From an uncultured Paracoccaceae bacterium (GTDB lineage Bacteria > Pseudomonadota > Alphaproteobacteria > Rhodobacterales > Rhodobacteraceae): a stretch of DNA of 64,000 nt. Every line of letters starts with the position of its first letter. The first letter of the stretch is position 1. The stretch spans positions 248,001 through 312,000 of the forward strand of contig CALKXV010000009.1 of assembly GCA_938005545.1 (NCBI GenBank), written 5' to 3'. Shown in pieces: positions 56,205-64,000 of this stretch. The notes under the pieces were generated by a model, which had not been told where the DNA came from, did no database searches, and saw only the letters and a list, made by a program, of their open reading frames with translations. The translations under genes were made by a program, and so were the position numbers.

Positions 56205-58097
56205 ATGGGATACAAAGACGTTTTCTCCGCTTGTAAAGCTGATCCGGAGAAATTCTGGCTGGAGGCCGCAGACGCCATCGATTGGGTCAAAAAGCCGACG
56301 CGCGCTCTTCATGCAGAAAATGCGCCGTTGTATGAATGGTTCAAGGATAGCGAGGTCAACACGTGCTGGAATGCCGTTGATCGTCATGTGGAAGCCGGGC
56401 GCGGCGATCAAGATGCGATTATCTACGACAGCCCTGTGACCGACACCAAAGCGCGCATTACCTTTTCCGAGTTGAAAGTCCAAGTGGCGGCGCTTGCCGG
56501 GGCCTTGGCAGAAAAGGGCGTCACAAAGGGCGACCGTGTCATCATCTATATGCCCATGGTGCCCGAGGCGATAACGGCCATGCTGGCTTGTGCCCGGATC
56601 GGAGCCGTGCATTCGGTTGTCTTCGGCGGATTTGCCGCCAACGAACTGGCTGTGCGCATAGACGACGCAACACCAAAGGCCATTTTGGCGGGATCCTGCG
56701 GGATCGAGCCGGGCCGCGTTGTTGAATACAAACCCTTGCTTGACGAAGCCATTTCACTTGCGGATCACAAACCAGAGTTCTGCATTATTCTGCAACGTTC
56801 GCAGTGCCTTGCAAGTCTTGTCGATGGTCGCGACTTTGATTGGACCGCTATCACGTCGACGGCCAAACCCGTCGATTGCATTCCCGTTTCTGGAACGCAT
56901 CCCGCTTATATCCTGTACACATCTGGTACGACCGGTGCGCCCAAAGGCGTCGTGCGTCCAACCGCTGGGCACATTGTCGCGCTGAACTGGACGATGAAGA
57001 ACATCTACAACGTTGATCCGGGCGAAGTGTTCTGGGCTGCTTCCGATGTCGGCTGGGTCGTCGGCCACTCCTACATCTGTTACGGTCCGCTTATTCACGG
57101 CAACACCACCATTGTCTTTGAAGGCAAACCTGTCGGTACACCTGACGCCGGAACCTTTTGGCGCGTGATGCAGGACTATGATGTCAAAACCTTTTTCACC
57201 GCACCGACCGCGTTCCGAGCCATCAAACGCGAAGACCCAAAGGGGCTGTTGATCAAGGATTACGATCTTTCGGGGCTGCGCGCGTTGTTTTTGGCGGGCG
57301 AACGTGCCGACCCTGACACTATTCTCTGGGCTCAAGATCAATTGGGCGTGCCGGTGATCGACCATTGGTGGCAAACTGAAACCGGATATCCGGCGGCTGC
57401 AAACCCACTTGGCATTGAAGCCATGCCCGTCAAAATCGGCTCACCCTCGGTCGCGATGCCGGGCTATGACATTCAGGTTCTGGACGATGGCGGTCATCCT
57501 TTGCCAGCGGGCGAATTGGGTGCCATCGCTGCCAAGCTTCCGTTGCCGCCCGGGACGTTGCCAACGCTTTGGAACGCCGAAGACCGTTTTGTCAAAAGCT
57601 ATCTCACCACATTTCCGGGGTACTATGAGACGGGCGATGCGGGTTACATCGACGACGACGGCTATCTTTACATCATGGCGCGCACCGATGACGTCATCAA
57701 CGTCGCCGGTCATCGTCTATCGACCGGCGCGATGGAAGAAGTGCTGGCCGGTCATCCCGATGTCGCAGAATGTGCCGTGATCGGGGCCACCGACACGCTC
57801 AAAGGTCAGCTTCCACTGGGTTTCATCTGTACCAACACGGGCACTGATCGGACCAACGAAGATATCGTTGCCGATTGTGTCGCGCGTGTTCGCGAGCAGA
57901 TCGGACCTGTTGCCGCCTTCAAACACGCGGTGGTGGTGGATCGGTTGCCGAAGACCCGCTCAGGCAAAATCCTGCGCGGCATTATGGTTAAGATCGCCGA
58001 CAGTCAGGACTATAAGATGCCCGCAACCATCGACGATCCCGCAATCCTTGATGAAATCAAGGCCGCCCTCAAAACCATCGGATATGCGTCGCACTGA
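56205..58097 (+). CDS. prpE: Propionyl-CoA synthetase
   Basis: The 630-residue AMP-forming enzyme activates propionate. It has ILYTSGTTGAPKGVVRPTAGH (P-loop-like A3 motif), WQTETGYP, GYYETGDAGYID (A8 region), and the catalytic Lys in KTRSGKILRG. The N-terminal YKDVFSACKADPEKFW is typical of PrpE-like members and not of Acs. The start is the ATG at 56205; a GTG one codon earlier is possible. maeB upstream gives a C3/C4 metabolic context. Confidence 0.9.
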   Translation: MGYKDVFSACKADPEKFWLEAADAIDWVKKPTRALHAENAPLYEWFKDSEVNTCWNAVDRHVEAGRGDQDAIIYDSPVTDTKARITFSELKVQVAALAGALAEKGVTKGDRVIIYMPMVPEAITAMLACARIGAVHSVVFGGFAANELAVRIDDATPKAILAGSCGIEPGRVVEYKPLLDEAISLADHKPEFCIILQRSQCLASLVDGRDFDWTAITSTAKPVDCIPVSGTHPAYILYTSGTTGAPKGVVRPTAGHIVALNWTMKNIYNVDPGEVFWAASDVGWVVGHSYICYGPLIHGNTTIVFEGKPVGTPDAGTFWRVMQDYDVKTFFTAPTAFRAIKREDPKGLLIKDYDLSGLRALFLAGERADPDTILWAQDQLGVPVIDHWWQTETGYPAAANPLGIEAMPVKIGSPSVAMPGYDIQVLDDGGHPLPAGELGAIAAKLPLPPGTLPTLWNAEDRFVKSYLTTFPGYYETGDAGYIDDDGYLYIMARTDDVINVAGHRLSTGAMEEVLAGHPDVAECAVIGATDTLKGQLPLGFICTNTGTDRTNEDIVADCVARVREQIGPVAAFKHAVVVDRLPKTRSGKILRGIMVKIADSQDYKMPATIDDPAILDEIKAALKTIGYASH

Positions 58098-58155
58098 TAA
58101 GGCTTCTGCTGTCGTTCTTTGGTGCGGCATGTCGTTCGATTTTGTCTGCGAGACC

Positions 58156-58923
58156 TTAGACAAATTGCTCGCGGATAAGGCGTTCTGCCAGCCCATGACC
58201 GGGGTCGAACAGAATACGGTGTTGAACCGAGGGTTCGCTGCGGACTTCCACCCAAATGACATCCCGTACTGGTTTGCCATCTGCGTCAGCCATGACGGGG
58301 CGCTTTTCAGGGTTTAAGACGTCGAAACGAACCCGTGCCGCCCTTGGCAGCAATGCACCCCGCCAGCGTCTGGGCCGAAAGGGCGCAACGGCTGTCAGGG
58401 CCAGAACTTCCGATCCGATCGGCAAAATCGGGCCATGTGCCGAATAGTTGTATGCCGTTGATCCTGCGGGTGTCGACACCAAGGCACCATCACAAACCAG
58501 TTCTTCCAGCCGCGGTTGCCCGTCAATGCTAATGCGAAGCCGTGCGGCCTGCGGGCCTTCGCGCAACAAGGATACTTCATTGATGGCAAGGCCTTCGTGA
58601 ATGGCCCCGGCACCATCTTCGGCACGCATGCGCAAGGGATGGATCACGGCCTCTTCTGCTTCGGCCAAGCGATGGGGTAAATCTTCACCGCGGTATTCGT
58701 TCATCAGGAACCCCACGGTGCCGCGGTTCATTCCGTAAACCGGTTTTTCCAAGGGCTGCGCGTCTTTCAGGGTTTCCAGCATAAAACCATCGCCGCCCAA
58801 TGCGACGACCACATCGGCCTCTTCGGGCGTGGTTTGTCCAAACCGTGCCGTCAATTCGGCCAAGGCCTCTTGAGCAACCCGCGCTTCACTGGCACGAAAA
58901 GATATGGCATTCGATGGACGCAT
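58156..58923 (-). CDS. nadK: NAD kinase
   Basis: The 255-residue enzyme phosphorylates NAD to NADP. It has the GGDGFMLETL motif, the NRGTVGFLMNEY segment, NEVSLLREGPQAARL, and the C-terminal VCDGALVSTPAGSTAYNYSAHGPI. It diverges from glyA over 149 bases; no riboswitch is recognised in that gap. NADP supply fits the malic enzyme gene nearby, but no shared regulation is seen. Confidence 0.95.
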   Translation of the reverse strand: MRPSNAISFRASEARVAQEALAELTARFGQTTPEEADVVVALGGDGFMLETLKDAQPLEKPVYGMNRGTVGFLMNEYRGEDLPHRLAEAEEAVIHPLRMRAEDGAGAIHEGLAINEVSLLREGPQAARLRISIDGQPRLEELVCDGALVSTPAGSTAYNYSAHGPILPIGSEVLALTAVAPFRPRRWRGALLPRAARVRFDVLNPEKRPVMADADGKPVRDVIWVEVRSEPSVQHRILFDPGHGLAERLIREQFV

Positions 58924-59072
58924 CTCGTCCTCCCCTATTCCCGGCCACGATTGCCCGCCAAAGACGGAAACTCAAGGCCGAGACGACTGGTCGCGCCAAA
59001 ATGATGGTTTCCGAGCTTTTCGTGCCGGTTCAATGGGTTTAGAACGCAGCCAACTTACTCAGGAGCATGCCC

Positions 59073-60368
59073 ATGAACGCCCCGCATCGTGACGCTGGTT
59101 TTTTCACCGAGACACTTTCTGCCCGCGATCCCGAACTATTCGACGCGGTCACATCCGAACTTGGCCGCCAGCGCAACGAGATCGAGCTGATCGCCTCGGA
59201 AAACATCGTTTCTGCCGCCGTTCTTGAGGCGCAAGGCACTGTTTTGACGAATAAATATGCCGAAGGCTATCCCGGAAAGCGGTATTACGGTGGCTGCCAG
59301 TACGTCGACATCGCCGAAACACTGGCCATCGAACGCGCGAAAGAGCTGTTCAACGCCGGTTTCGCCAATGTTCAACCGAACTCGGGCAGTCAGATGAACC
59401 AAGCGGTGTTTCTGGCCCTTCTTAAACCCGGCGACACCTTCATGGGGCTTGATCTGAATTCAGGCGGTCACCTGACACACGGCTCGCCGGTGAATATGTC
59501 GGGCAAGTGGTTCAACGTTGTGTCTTATGGTGTGCGGCAACAGGACAACCAGTTGGATATGGACGACGTGCGCGCAAAAGCCCGCGAACACAAACCCAAG
59601 CTGATCATCGCAGGTGGCACAGCTTATTCCCGGACATGGGACTGGGCCGCGTTTCGCGAGATCGCGGACGAGGTTGGGGCATACCTTCATGTCGACATGG
59701 CGCATATTGCGGGGCTTGTTGCCGGTGGCCAGCACCCCTCGCCCGTGCCCCATGCGCATGTTGTGACATCGACGACCCACAAATCCCTGCGCGGTCCACG
59801 TGGCGGTTTGATCCTGACCAATGATGCAGACATCGCAAAAAAGGTAAATTCAGCCGTGTTTCCCGGGCTTCAAGGTGGCCCCTTGATGCATGTTATCGCA
59901 GCGAAGGCGGTGGCTTTCGCTGAAGCGCTTCGCCCCGAGTTCAAAGATTACGCCGCAGCCGTTGTGGCCAATGCAAACGCAATGGCCGATGAGTTGATGA
60001 AAGGTGGCATCGACATCGTTTCAGGCGGAACAGATAACCACCTGATGCTTGCCGATCTTCGTCCCAAGGGCGTCACCGGGAAAGCCGCCGAAGCCGCATT
60101 GGGCCGTGCGCATATCACATGCAACAAAAACGGTGTGCCTTTTGATCCGGAAAAACCCTTTGTAACCAGCGGCATCCGCCTTGGCACACCTGCGGGCACC
60201 ACCCGTGGTTTCGGTGTGCCCGAGTTCCGCGAAATTGCCGCTTGGATCGTCAAAGTCACAGACGGGCTCGCTCAGAACGGCGAAGACGGTAATTCGGAAA
60301 TCGAAGCCCAGGTGCGTGCGGAAGTTTCTGCGTTGTGTGCGCGGTTCCCGCTTTACCCAAACCTCTGA
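59073..60368 (+). CDS. glyA: Serine hydroxymethyltransferase
   Basis: The 431-residue PLP enzyme interconverts serine and glycine with folate. It has the PLP lysine in [16 protein letters not shown], plus [33 protein letters not shown] and [19 protein letters not shown] at 59061 gives seven-base spacing to ATG 59073, better than to ATG 59067. A hairpin terminator follows. Confidence 0.96.
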   Translation: MNAPHRDAGFFTETLSARDPELFDAVTSELGRQRNEIELIASENIVSAAVLEAQGTVLTNKYAEGYPGKRYYGGCQYVDIAETLAIERAKELFNAGFANVQPNSGSQMNQAVFLALLKPGDTFMGLDLNSGGHLTHGSPVNMSGKWFNVVSYGVRQQDNQLDMDDVRAKAREHKPKLIIAGGTAYSRTWDWAAFREIADEVGAYLHVDMAHIAGLVAGGQHPSPVPHAHVVTSTTHKSLRGPRGGLILTNDADIAKKVNSAVFPGLQGGPLMHVIAAKAVAFAEALRPEFKDYAAAVVANANAMADELMKGGIDIVSGGTDNHLMLADLRPKGVTGKAAEAALGRAHITCNKNGVPFDPEKPFVTSGIRLGTPAGTTRGFGVPEFREIAAWIVKVTDGLAQNGEDGNSEIEAQVRAEVSALCARFPLYPNL

Positions 60369-60377
60369 TCCACCAGT

Positions 60378-60403
60378 GCCTGCGTCGCGAAAGCGGCGCG
60401 GGC
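60378..60403. terminator. Hairpin after glyA, bidirectional
   Basis: An 11-base stem (GCCTGCGTCGC with GCGGCGCGGGC, two G-U pairs) closes a GAAA tetraloop. It lies between the convergent glyA and 121-residue genes. No T tract follows, so strength is uncertain. Confidence 0.6.
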
Positions 60404-60417
60404 TGGCCCTGTGGCGA

Positions 60418-60783
60418 TCAATCGAGATAGCCGCTTGTGGTCAACAAATAAAATAGCACCACAGCAATCACGAAGACGACAAATCCTATCTTGGCCAGAA
60501 AATCCAAAACCTCACCGCGACGAACCGCTTTGGGGTCTTGTCGATCCAGGAATTTCCGCAACTTCCGCTCCGAACGCAAAAGCGCCTTTTCATCGACCAA
60601 TCGTTCCAATCGCGGATGCTGCGTCAACGTCTCGGCAGCACTGATCTTTTCGGCTTCGCGGCGCAAATGTTTGGGCAGGCGTCGGCCAGCCTTTGCAGTG
60701 ACGTCCGCAAGCGTATCGCCCTTCACGCGAAGCTGAGAGGCCATGTATTCCGCTAACCCATTTGCTTGATCTTTGACATCCAT
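60418..60783 (-). CDS. Hypothetical protein with C-terminal membrane anchor
   Basis: The 121-residue product is helical and basic (AKAGRRLPKHLRREAEKISAAETL...LRSERKLRKFLDRQDPKAVRRGE). It ends in a single membrane segment, IGFVVFVIAVVLFYLLTTSG. The pattern suggests a tail-anchored protein. I do not recognise a named family. It diverges from the alpha/beta hydrolase gene across 42 bases. Confidence 0.75.
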   Translation of the reverse strand: MDVKDQANGLAEYMASQLRVKGDTLADVTAKAGRRLPKHLRREAEKISAAETLTQHPRLERLVDEKALLRSERKLRKFLDRQDPKAVRRGEVLDFLAKIGFVVFVIAVVLFYLLTTSGYLD

Positions 60784-60825
60784 GATGTGACTGGCGATAC
60801 CCCGATCTGGGCGCTATGAAAAGCC

Positions 60826-61575
60826 ATGCTGAACTCGATCATTCATGGCACAACCACTGACCACCCCCCGCTTCTGATCGCCCATGGTCTGTTTGGCTCG
60901 GCGCGAAACTGGGGCGTAATCGCCAAACGCCTGTCGCAGGATCGCCAAGTCACCACCGTCGATATGCGCAACCATGGCGACAGCGCGCGGAGAAACACCA
61001 ACAGCTATCTCGATATGGCCAACGACCTGGCTGAAATCACGCCCAAGGGGGGTGACATTCTAGGCCATTCCATGGGCGGCAAAGCCGTGATGGCCCTTGC
61101 TTTGATGCAACCAAAGCATCTTCGCCGGATCGTCATCGCCGACATCGCGCCTGTCGCCTATTCCCACTCGCAACAGCCGATGATCGACGCCATGCGCAAA
61201 GTTGATCTGACCACCATCGAGAAACGCAGTGATGCGGACGCCCAGCTGGCCGAACACATCGATGAGCCCGGCGTTCGCGCGTTTCTTCTTCAATCGCTGG
61301 ACGTTACGGCTCGCCGCTGGAAACTGAACCTCGACGTCCTTCAGGCCGAGATGGAAAACATCATTGGGTTCCCCGATCTGGATGGACGCTTTGAAGGACC
61401 TGCGCTTTTTCTGACCGGCGCAAACAGTGATTATGTGACGCGCGCGCATCGCCCTCGTATTAAATCTTTGTTCCCAAAGGCACGCTTCGCCAAACTTCCG
61501 GATGCGGGGCATTGGCTGCATGCAGATAAACCCCGCGAATTCGAAGGCACTGTTGCGGCATTTCTCAACGGTTGA
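60826..61575 (+). CDS. Alpha/beta-fold hydrolase (YbfF-like esterase)
   Basis: The 249-residue protein has the fold's oxyanion region LLIAHGLFGSARNWGVIAKRL, the nucleophile elbow GHSMGG (Ser), and a C-terminal His in DAGHWLHADKP. The aspartate of the triad is probably in the region around FLTGANSDYV. YbfF-like esterases cleave acyl esters or thioesters. It follows the divergent 121-residue gene. Confidence 0.9.
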   Translation: MLNSIIHGTTTDHPPLLIAHGLFGSARNWGVIAKRLSQDRQVTTVDMRNHGDSARRNTNSYLDMANDLAEITPKGGDILGHSMGGKAVMALALMQPKHLRRIVIADIAPVAYSHSQQPMIDAMRKVDLTTIEKRSDADAQLAEHIDEPGVRAFLLQSLDVTARRWKLNLDVLQAEMENIIGFPDLDGRFEGPALFLTGANSDYVTRAHRPRIKSLFPKARFAKLPDAGHWLHADKPREFEGTVAAFLNG

Positions 61576-61655
61576 AAACGGCAACCGGGCGCTGATAAAC
61601 AAGCGTGTACAAAATGCGCAAATCGGCCATACTGATCAAAACGATTGGAGCGAGC

Positions 61656-61793
61656 ATGTCCAAATTCCTTCTTTCCGCCGCCCTCTTAGTCAGCGCGTTT
61701 GCGACATCGGGCTGCGTCCCTTTGGTGATTGGCGCAGGTGGCGCGATTGCAGCTGATACGATTGCCGAAGATAATGGCGGCGATCTGTTCTAG
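61656..61793 (+). CDS. Very small lipoprotein, 45 residues
   Basis: The product is almost all signal: MSKFLLSAALLVSAFATSGC (lipobox TSGC), then a Gly/Ala segment VPLVIGAGGAIAADTIAEDNGGDLF. A mature peptide of about 26 residues with a glycine-rich hydrophobic core would be attached to the membrane. It resembles small glycine-rich envelope lipoproteins but I cannot name a family. Confidence 0.7.
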   Translation: MSKFLLSAALLVSAFATSGCVPLVIGAGGAIAADTIAEDNGGDLF

Positions 61794-62054
61794 GCGAACC
61801 GTCTCAGGCAAGTATTGCGATGCGCTCACCCAAGGCGCCAAAGGTGAGCAGAACCGCTGACAGCACATTTAAAGCGTTGAGGTTGCGGGACTTTGCGGCC
61901 TTTCGCATTTTATCCTTTGAATTCAACCGGCTCATATTTTTCCGTACACGTCTTACAATTTATGCACGTGGACGTGAGGGAAAGAGATCAGCCTTGATTT
62001 GCGATACAGCGGGCGGCCTGCGTAGAATTGTCGCACTGTAGGAGCACTCGTCGA

Positions 62055-62405
62055 ATGAAATATCTGATCTGGGCCGCGATGGGGATCATCTCTGCTGTGA
62101 TGGTGGTGGGCGGGATCGCACACCTGACAGACGCCGAGATGTCGCACGAGAGCTTCACACGACTTGGACTACCCAATTGGTTTGGTTACTTTTTTGGTGT
62201 CTGCGAGGTGCTGGGCGGGATCGGGCTTTGGATCCGGCAAACCTCGTGGATTTCCGCCTGTGGGATCGCAATCATCATGGTCGGAGCGCTGTTTTACCAC
62301 GTATCCTTCCCGCCCTTTTGGGCCGGCGTCCCAGCGATGATCGTCATGCTTTGCTCGATCTTCATTATGACCAGCAATTCCGGCGGCGTGGCCAGCGAAG
62401 CGTGA
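62055..62405 (+). CDS. DoxX-like small membrane protein
   Basis: The 116-residue product has four hydrophobic segments (WAAMGIISAVMVVGGIAHL, the FGYFFGVCEVLGGIGLW stretch, ISACGIAIIMVGALFYHV, and the C-terminal MIVMLCSIFIMT). The spacing and Gly pattern around FGVCEVLGGIGLW fit the DoxX/DoxD-like family. The function is unknown. The 260 bases upstream hold no gene. Confidence 0.7.
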   Translation: MKYLIWAAMGIISAVMVVGGIAHLTDAEMSHESFTRLGLPNWFGYFFGVCEVLGGIGLWIRQTSWISACGIAIIMVGALFYHVSFPPFWAGVPAMIVMLCSIFIMTSNSGGVASEA

Positions 62406-62515
62406 ACGCAACCTTACCTGTACGTGCGCACGAATGGGATTTCGTGCAGGTTTGTGCGTCATTCTGACCCCCGTTTTTCCGTTTTGTACGGACTTTCGAA
62501 CGCACGGGTTAACAG

Positions 62516-62797
62516 ATGATCAATTATGACGACCACGACACCAACATGATCACACGCGTCACCGTGACAGAATTCCGCAAATATCTGGCCCGGTATATCG
62601 CCACGGTCCGATATGGCAGCGACTACGTTTGCATCAGACGAAAAGGCCAAGACCCGGTCTATCTGATCAGCCAAGCGGACATGGATTTGATCTGGGAACG
62701 CCGGGACGATCTGGAAGTCGGCCCGCGAAACGAAGACGGACAGCGTTCGGGAAACGGGCTGATGAACCTGTGGCGGGACGTTTTGAGCAGTCGCTAA
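62516..62797 (+). CDS. Phd/YefM-like antitoxin family protein
   Basis: The 93-residue product has the Phd-type N-terminal half: ITRVTVTEFRKYLARYIATVR, then DYVCIRRKGQDPVYLISQADMD. This is the DNA-binding and dimerising part of type II antitoxins. The start could be ATG 62516 or ATG 62546. No partner toxin lies directly next to it; a Fic-family gene starts 608 bases downstream on the same strand. It may be an orphan regulator. Confidence 0.75.
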   Translation: MINYDDHDTNMITRVTVTEFRKYLARYIATVRYGSDYVCIRRKGQDPVYLISQADMDLIWERRDDLEVGPRNEDGQRSGNGLMNLWRDVLSSR

Positions 62798-62800
62798 AGC

Positions 62801-62989
62801 CTAGCCACCCGCCGCTTTGACAATGCCCGTGATCGCGGGTTTCGCGGAATTTGAATAGCCTTGAATGGCACTCGAGCCAGAACCACCGCCAAACCCACCG
62901 CCGCCCCCGGACAGGCGAACGGTCCCCGTTTTGTCGAGGTAATAGAGCGCACCGGCCCCAATGACGAGGATCGCAAGAAGGCGTGTCAT
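62801..62989 (-). CDS. Small Gly-rich membrane protein, 62 residues
   Basis: The product has an N-terminal membrane or signal segment (MTRLLAILVIGAGALYYLDKTG), then a Gly-rich stretch (RLSGGGGGFGGGSGSS) and a short tail. No ribosome-binding site of note is seen. It converges with the Phd-like gene, three bases apart. I recognise no family. Confidence 0.5.
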   Translation of the reverse strand: MTRLLAILVIGAGALYYLDKTGTVRLSGGGGGFGGGSGSSAIQGYSNSAKPAITGIVKAAGG

Positions 62990-63045
62990 GGCGACAGTCT
63001 AGGCGGCAATTATGGCGAAAATTCGAGTGGTGTCGCGGGCGAGGT

Positions 63046-63159
63046 TTACTCGTCGCGCTTCTTCATCGTGCGCGAAATCACAACATAGAGCAGAACAACA
63101 CCGCACAGGAAACCTGCGATGGCAATCGGGGAGCCGAAGATATTTGAAAGAAATTCCAT
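63046..63159 (-). CDS. Tiny single-span membrane protein, 37 residues
   Basis: A 38-codon frame encodes MEFLSNIFGSPIAIAG followed by FLCGVVLLYVVISRTMKKRDE: one membrane segment (about 10-29) with a charged C-terminal tail. It has AAGG upstream. The hydrophobic span and charged end are typical of small membrane proteins in bacteria. No family is recognised. Confidence 0.55.
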   Translation of the reverse strand: MEFLSNIFGSPIAIAGFLCGVVLLYVVISRTMKKRDE

Positions 63160-63251
63160 TTAGATGGCCTTTGGTTTTGGTCCAGCTCTGGGGTGATATG
63201 GGGGGAATGTGGCGGAAGTTGGGTTCGATCTATGTTTGGAGCCGAGAGACT

Positions 63252-63395
63252 TATAGGAAGCTATAACTCGGAACTCGGAGTTCATACCTTATCTCGCCAA
63301 ACTATAAACTTGTCAGCCTACTCTATAGGAAGCTATAAGGTCCCTCTCGAGGTTCATACCTTTCCTCAAGAAACTATGAACTCACAGGCGAGGAG
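63252..63395. repeat. Two 72-bp direct repeats with conserved blocks
   Basis: Two units (63252-63323 and 63324-63395) share three nearly identical blocks: TATAGGAAGCTATAA, GTTCATACCTT and AAACTATRAACT. The spacers between them are hardly alike. The first block contains TATAG-N4-CTATA, and the second and third face each other as GTTCATA...TATGAAC. The second unit ends in the ribosome-binding site of the Fic gene. This pattern suggests protein-binding sites. Confidence 0.9.
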
Positions 63396-63404
63396 CTACA
63401 AAAA

Positions 63405-64000
63405 TTGAACTACGACGACTTTTCAGAAAATTCACCCGGAAAGTTAGTGCCAACTGTGTTCGATGCAAAGGCATTCCTACCCGATCCGTTGCCCCCAACA
63501 TTTGATCTAGCCGAAGTTACGTTAACTCTGGCCGAAGCATCGTCCGCATTGGGAGAACTCAAAGGCGCATGCCGAAGGTTGGCCAACCCATATATTTTTA
63601 TACGTCCTCTCCAACGGCTCGAAGCTCAGACGTCGTCAGCTATGGAAGGCACGCACACGACTGCGGACAAGCTTGCTTTCGCGGAGGCAGGATTCGAGGA
63701 CCAATCCGATACACAAACTCAAGAGGTCTCAAACTATGTTCGTGCGCTTCGCGACGCCACGAATACAATCTCTGACTATCCAATAACACACAGAATTATA
63801 CGAGCGGCGCACTTTACTTTGCTAAACGGCGTCGGGCGCGAGCGAGGCGAAGACAAGTTGCCGGGAGAATTCAAACGGGATCAAAACATGATAGGAGGGC
63901 GCACTCTCGAATCTGCACGCTTCATCCCTGTCCCACCTGCAAACACCGCAGACTGCATTAGTCGCCTGGAAGAATTCATAAACGCTGACAGAGATCCTAA
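63405..64000 (+). CDS. Fic-family protein, N-terminal part (runs off window)
   Basis: A TTG start at 63405 has AGGAG nine bases upstream, and the frame is open to the window end (198 codons). The Fic N-terminal region is clear: RPLQRLEAQTSSAMEGTHTT holds the inhibitory motif (S/T)xxxE(G/N) as SSAMEG. The later part LPGEFKRDQNMIGGRTLESA then RFIPVP matches the segment before the Fic core. The catalytic HPFx(D/E)GNGR lies beyond the window. Fic enzymes usually AMPylate proteins; with the motif in the same chain this would be a self-inhibited (class II) type. It may belong to an accessory element. Confidence 0.85.
   Translation, partial: MNYDDFSENSPGKLVPTVFDAKAFLPDPLPPTFDLAEVTLTLAEASSALGELKGACRRLANPYIFIRPLQRLEAQTSSAMEGTHTTADKLAFAEAGFEDQSDTQTQEVSNYVRALRDATNTISDYPITHRIIRAAHFTLLNGVGRERGEDKLPGEFKRDQNMIGGRTLESARFIPVPPANTADCISRLEEFINADRDP

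Noticed and set aside
58924-59072. Possible riboswitch upstream of glyA
   Set aside because: The 149-base gap was read for known glycine, SAM and THF-type patterns; none is convincing.
63193-63408. 71-codon frame across the 72-bp repeats, giving two similar 24-residue units
   Set aside because: Conservation between the units is in DNA blocks and not spread over codons, and no good ribosome-binding site precedes it. Kept only as an alternative in a finding because its stop overlaps the Fic start.

Overview
The window looks like a chromosomal segment of a marine alphaproteobacterium, most likely of the Roseobacter/Rhodobacteraceae group. This is inferred from protein resemblance and gene order, not from a database search. 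Examples are hemF, ihfB-lapA-trpF, accD-folC, a tmk-holB-TatD-MBL run, and a malic enzyme fused to a phosphotransacetylase domain. Most of it is densely packed housekeeping sequence with many 1-14 base gene overlaps on both strands. About 70 protein genes or remnants and one tRNA can be supported.

Layout. 1-3821: two divergent secreted proteins with Gly/Asn/Ser repeats, one carrying a PepSY-like domain, next to a PhoP/PhoQ-like two-component system. 3900-10400: an accessory region ending at a tRNA-Ser(UGA). It carries a small surface-polysaccharide set (flippase-like membrane protein, methyltransferase, pyruvyl transferase, glycosyltransferase) among mobile debris: an excisionase-type HTH fragment, a truncated IS110 transposase and the N-terminus of a tyrosine integrase. 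10565-17167: SPOR lipoprotein, D,D-carboxypeptidase, tmk, holB, TatD, MBL hydrolase, AEC transporter. 17443-19950: xylose isomerase and a Gfo/Idh/MocA dehydrogenase. 20040-25892: a second two-component system, truA, and a DUF4198/HupE pair whose divergent start codons overlap, followed by an SDR. 26004-34287: hemF, ileS, a DNA-repair methyltransferase and a class A penicillin-binding protein. 34284-36033: ihfB-lapA-trpF-GNAT. 36259-41297: a divergent sulfotransferase/glycosyltransferase pair and conserved small genes. 41284-50115: ilvD, CPBP protease, accD-folC, aromatic aminotransferase, sseA, and a membrane protein resembling an M48 protease without the catalytic HExxH. 50123-53674: nucleoside salvage operon cdd-deoA-deoB-upp. 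53823-58097: a perfect 20-bp palindrome in front of maeB, then prpE. 58156-63159: nadK, glyA and several small proteins. 63252-64000: two 72-bp block-conserved repeats in front of a TTG-started Fic gene that runs off the window.

The least explained parts are the phased repeat array before the Fic gene, the PepSY/GNGNS/two-component locus at the left end, the overlapping divergent starts at 23706-23709, and the pseudo-M48 membrane protein. No CRISPR array, rRNA, complete transposon or known riboswitch was seen.
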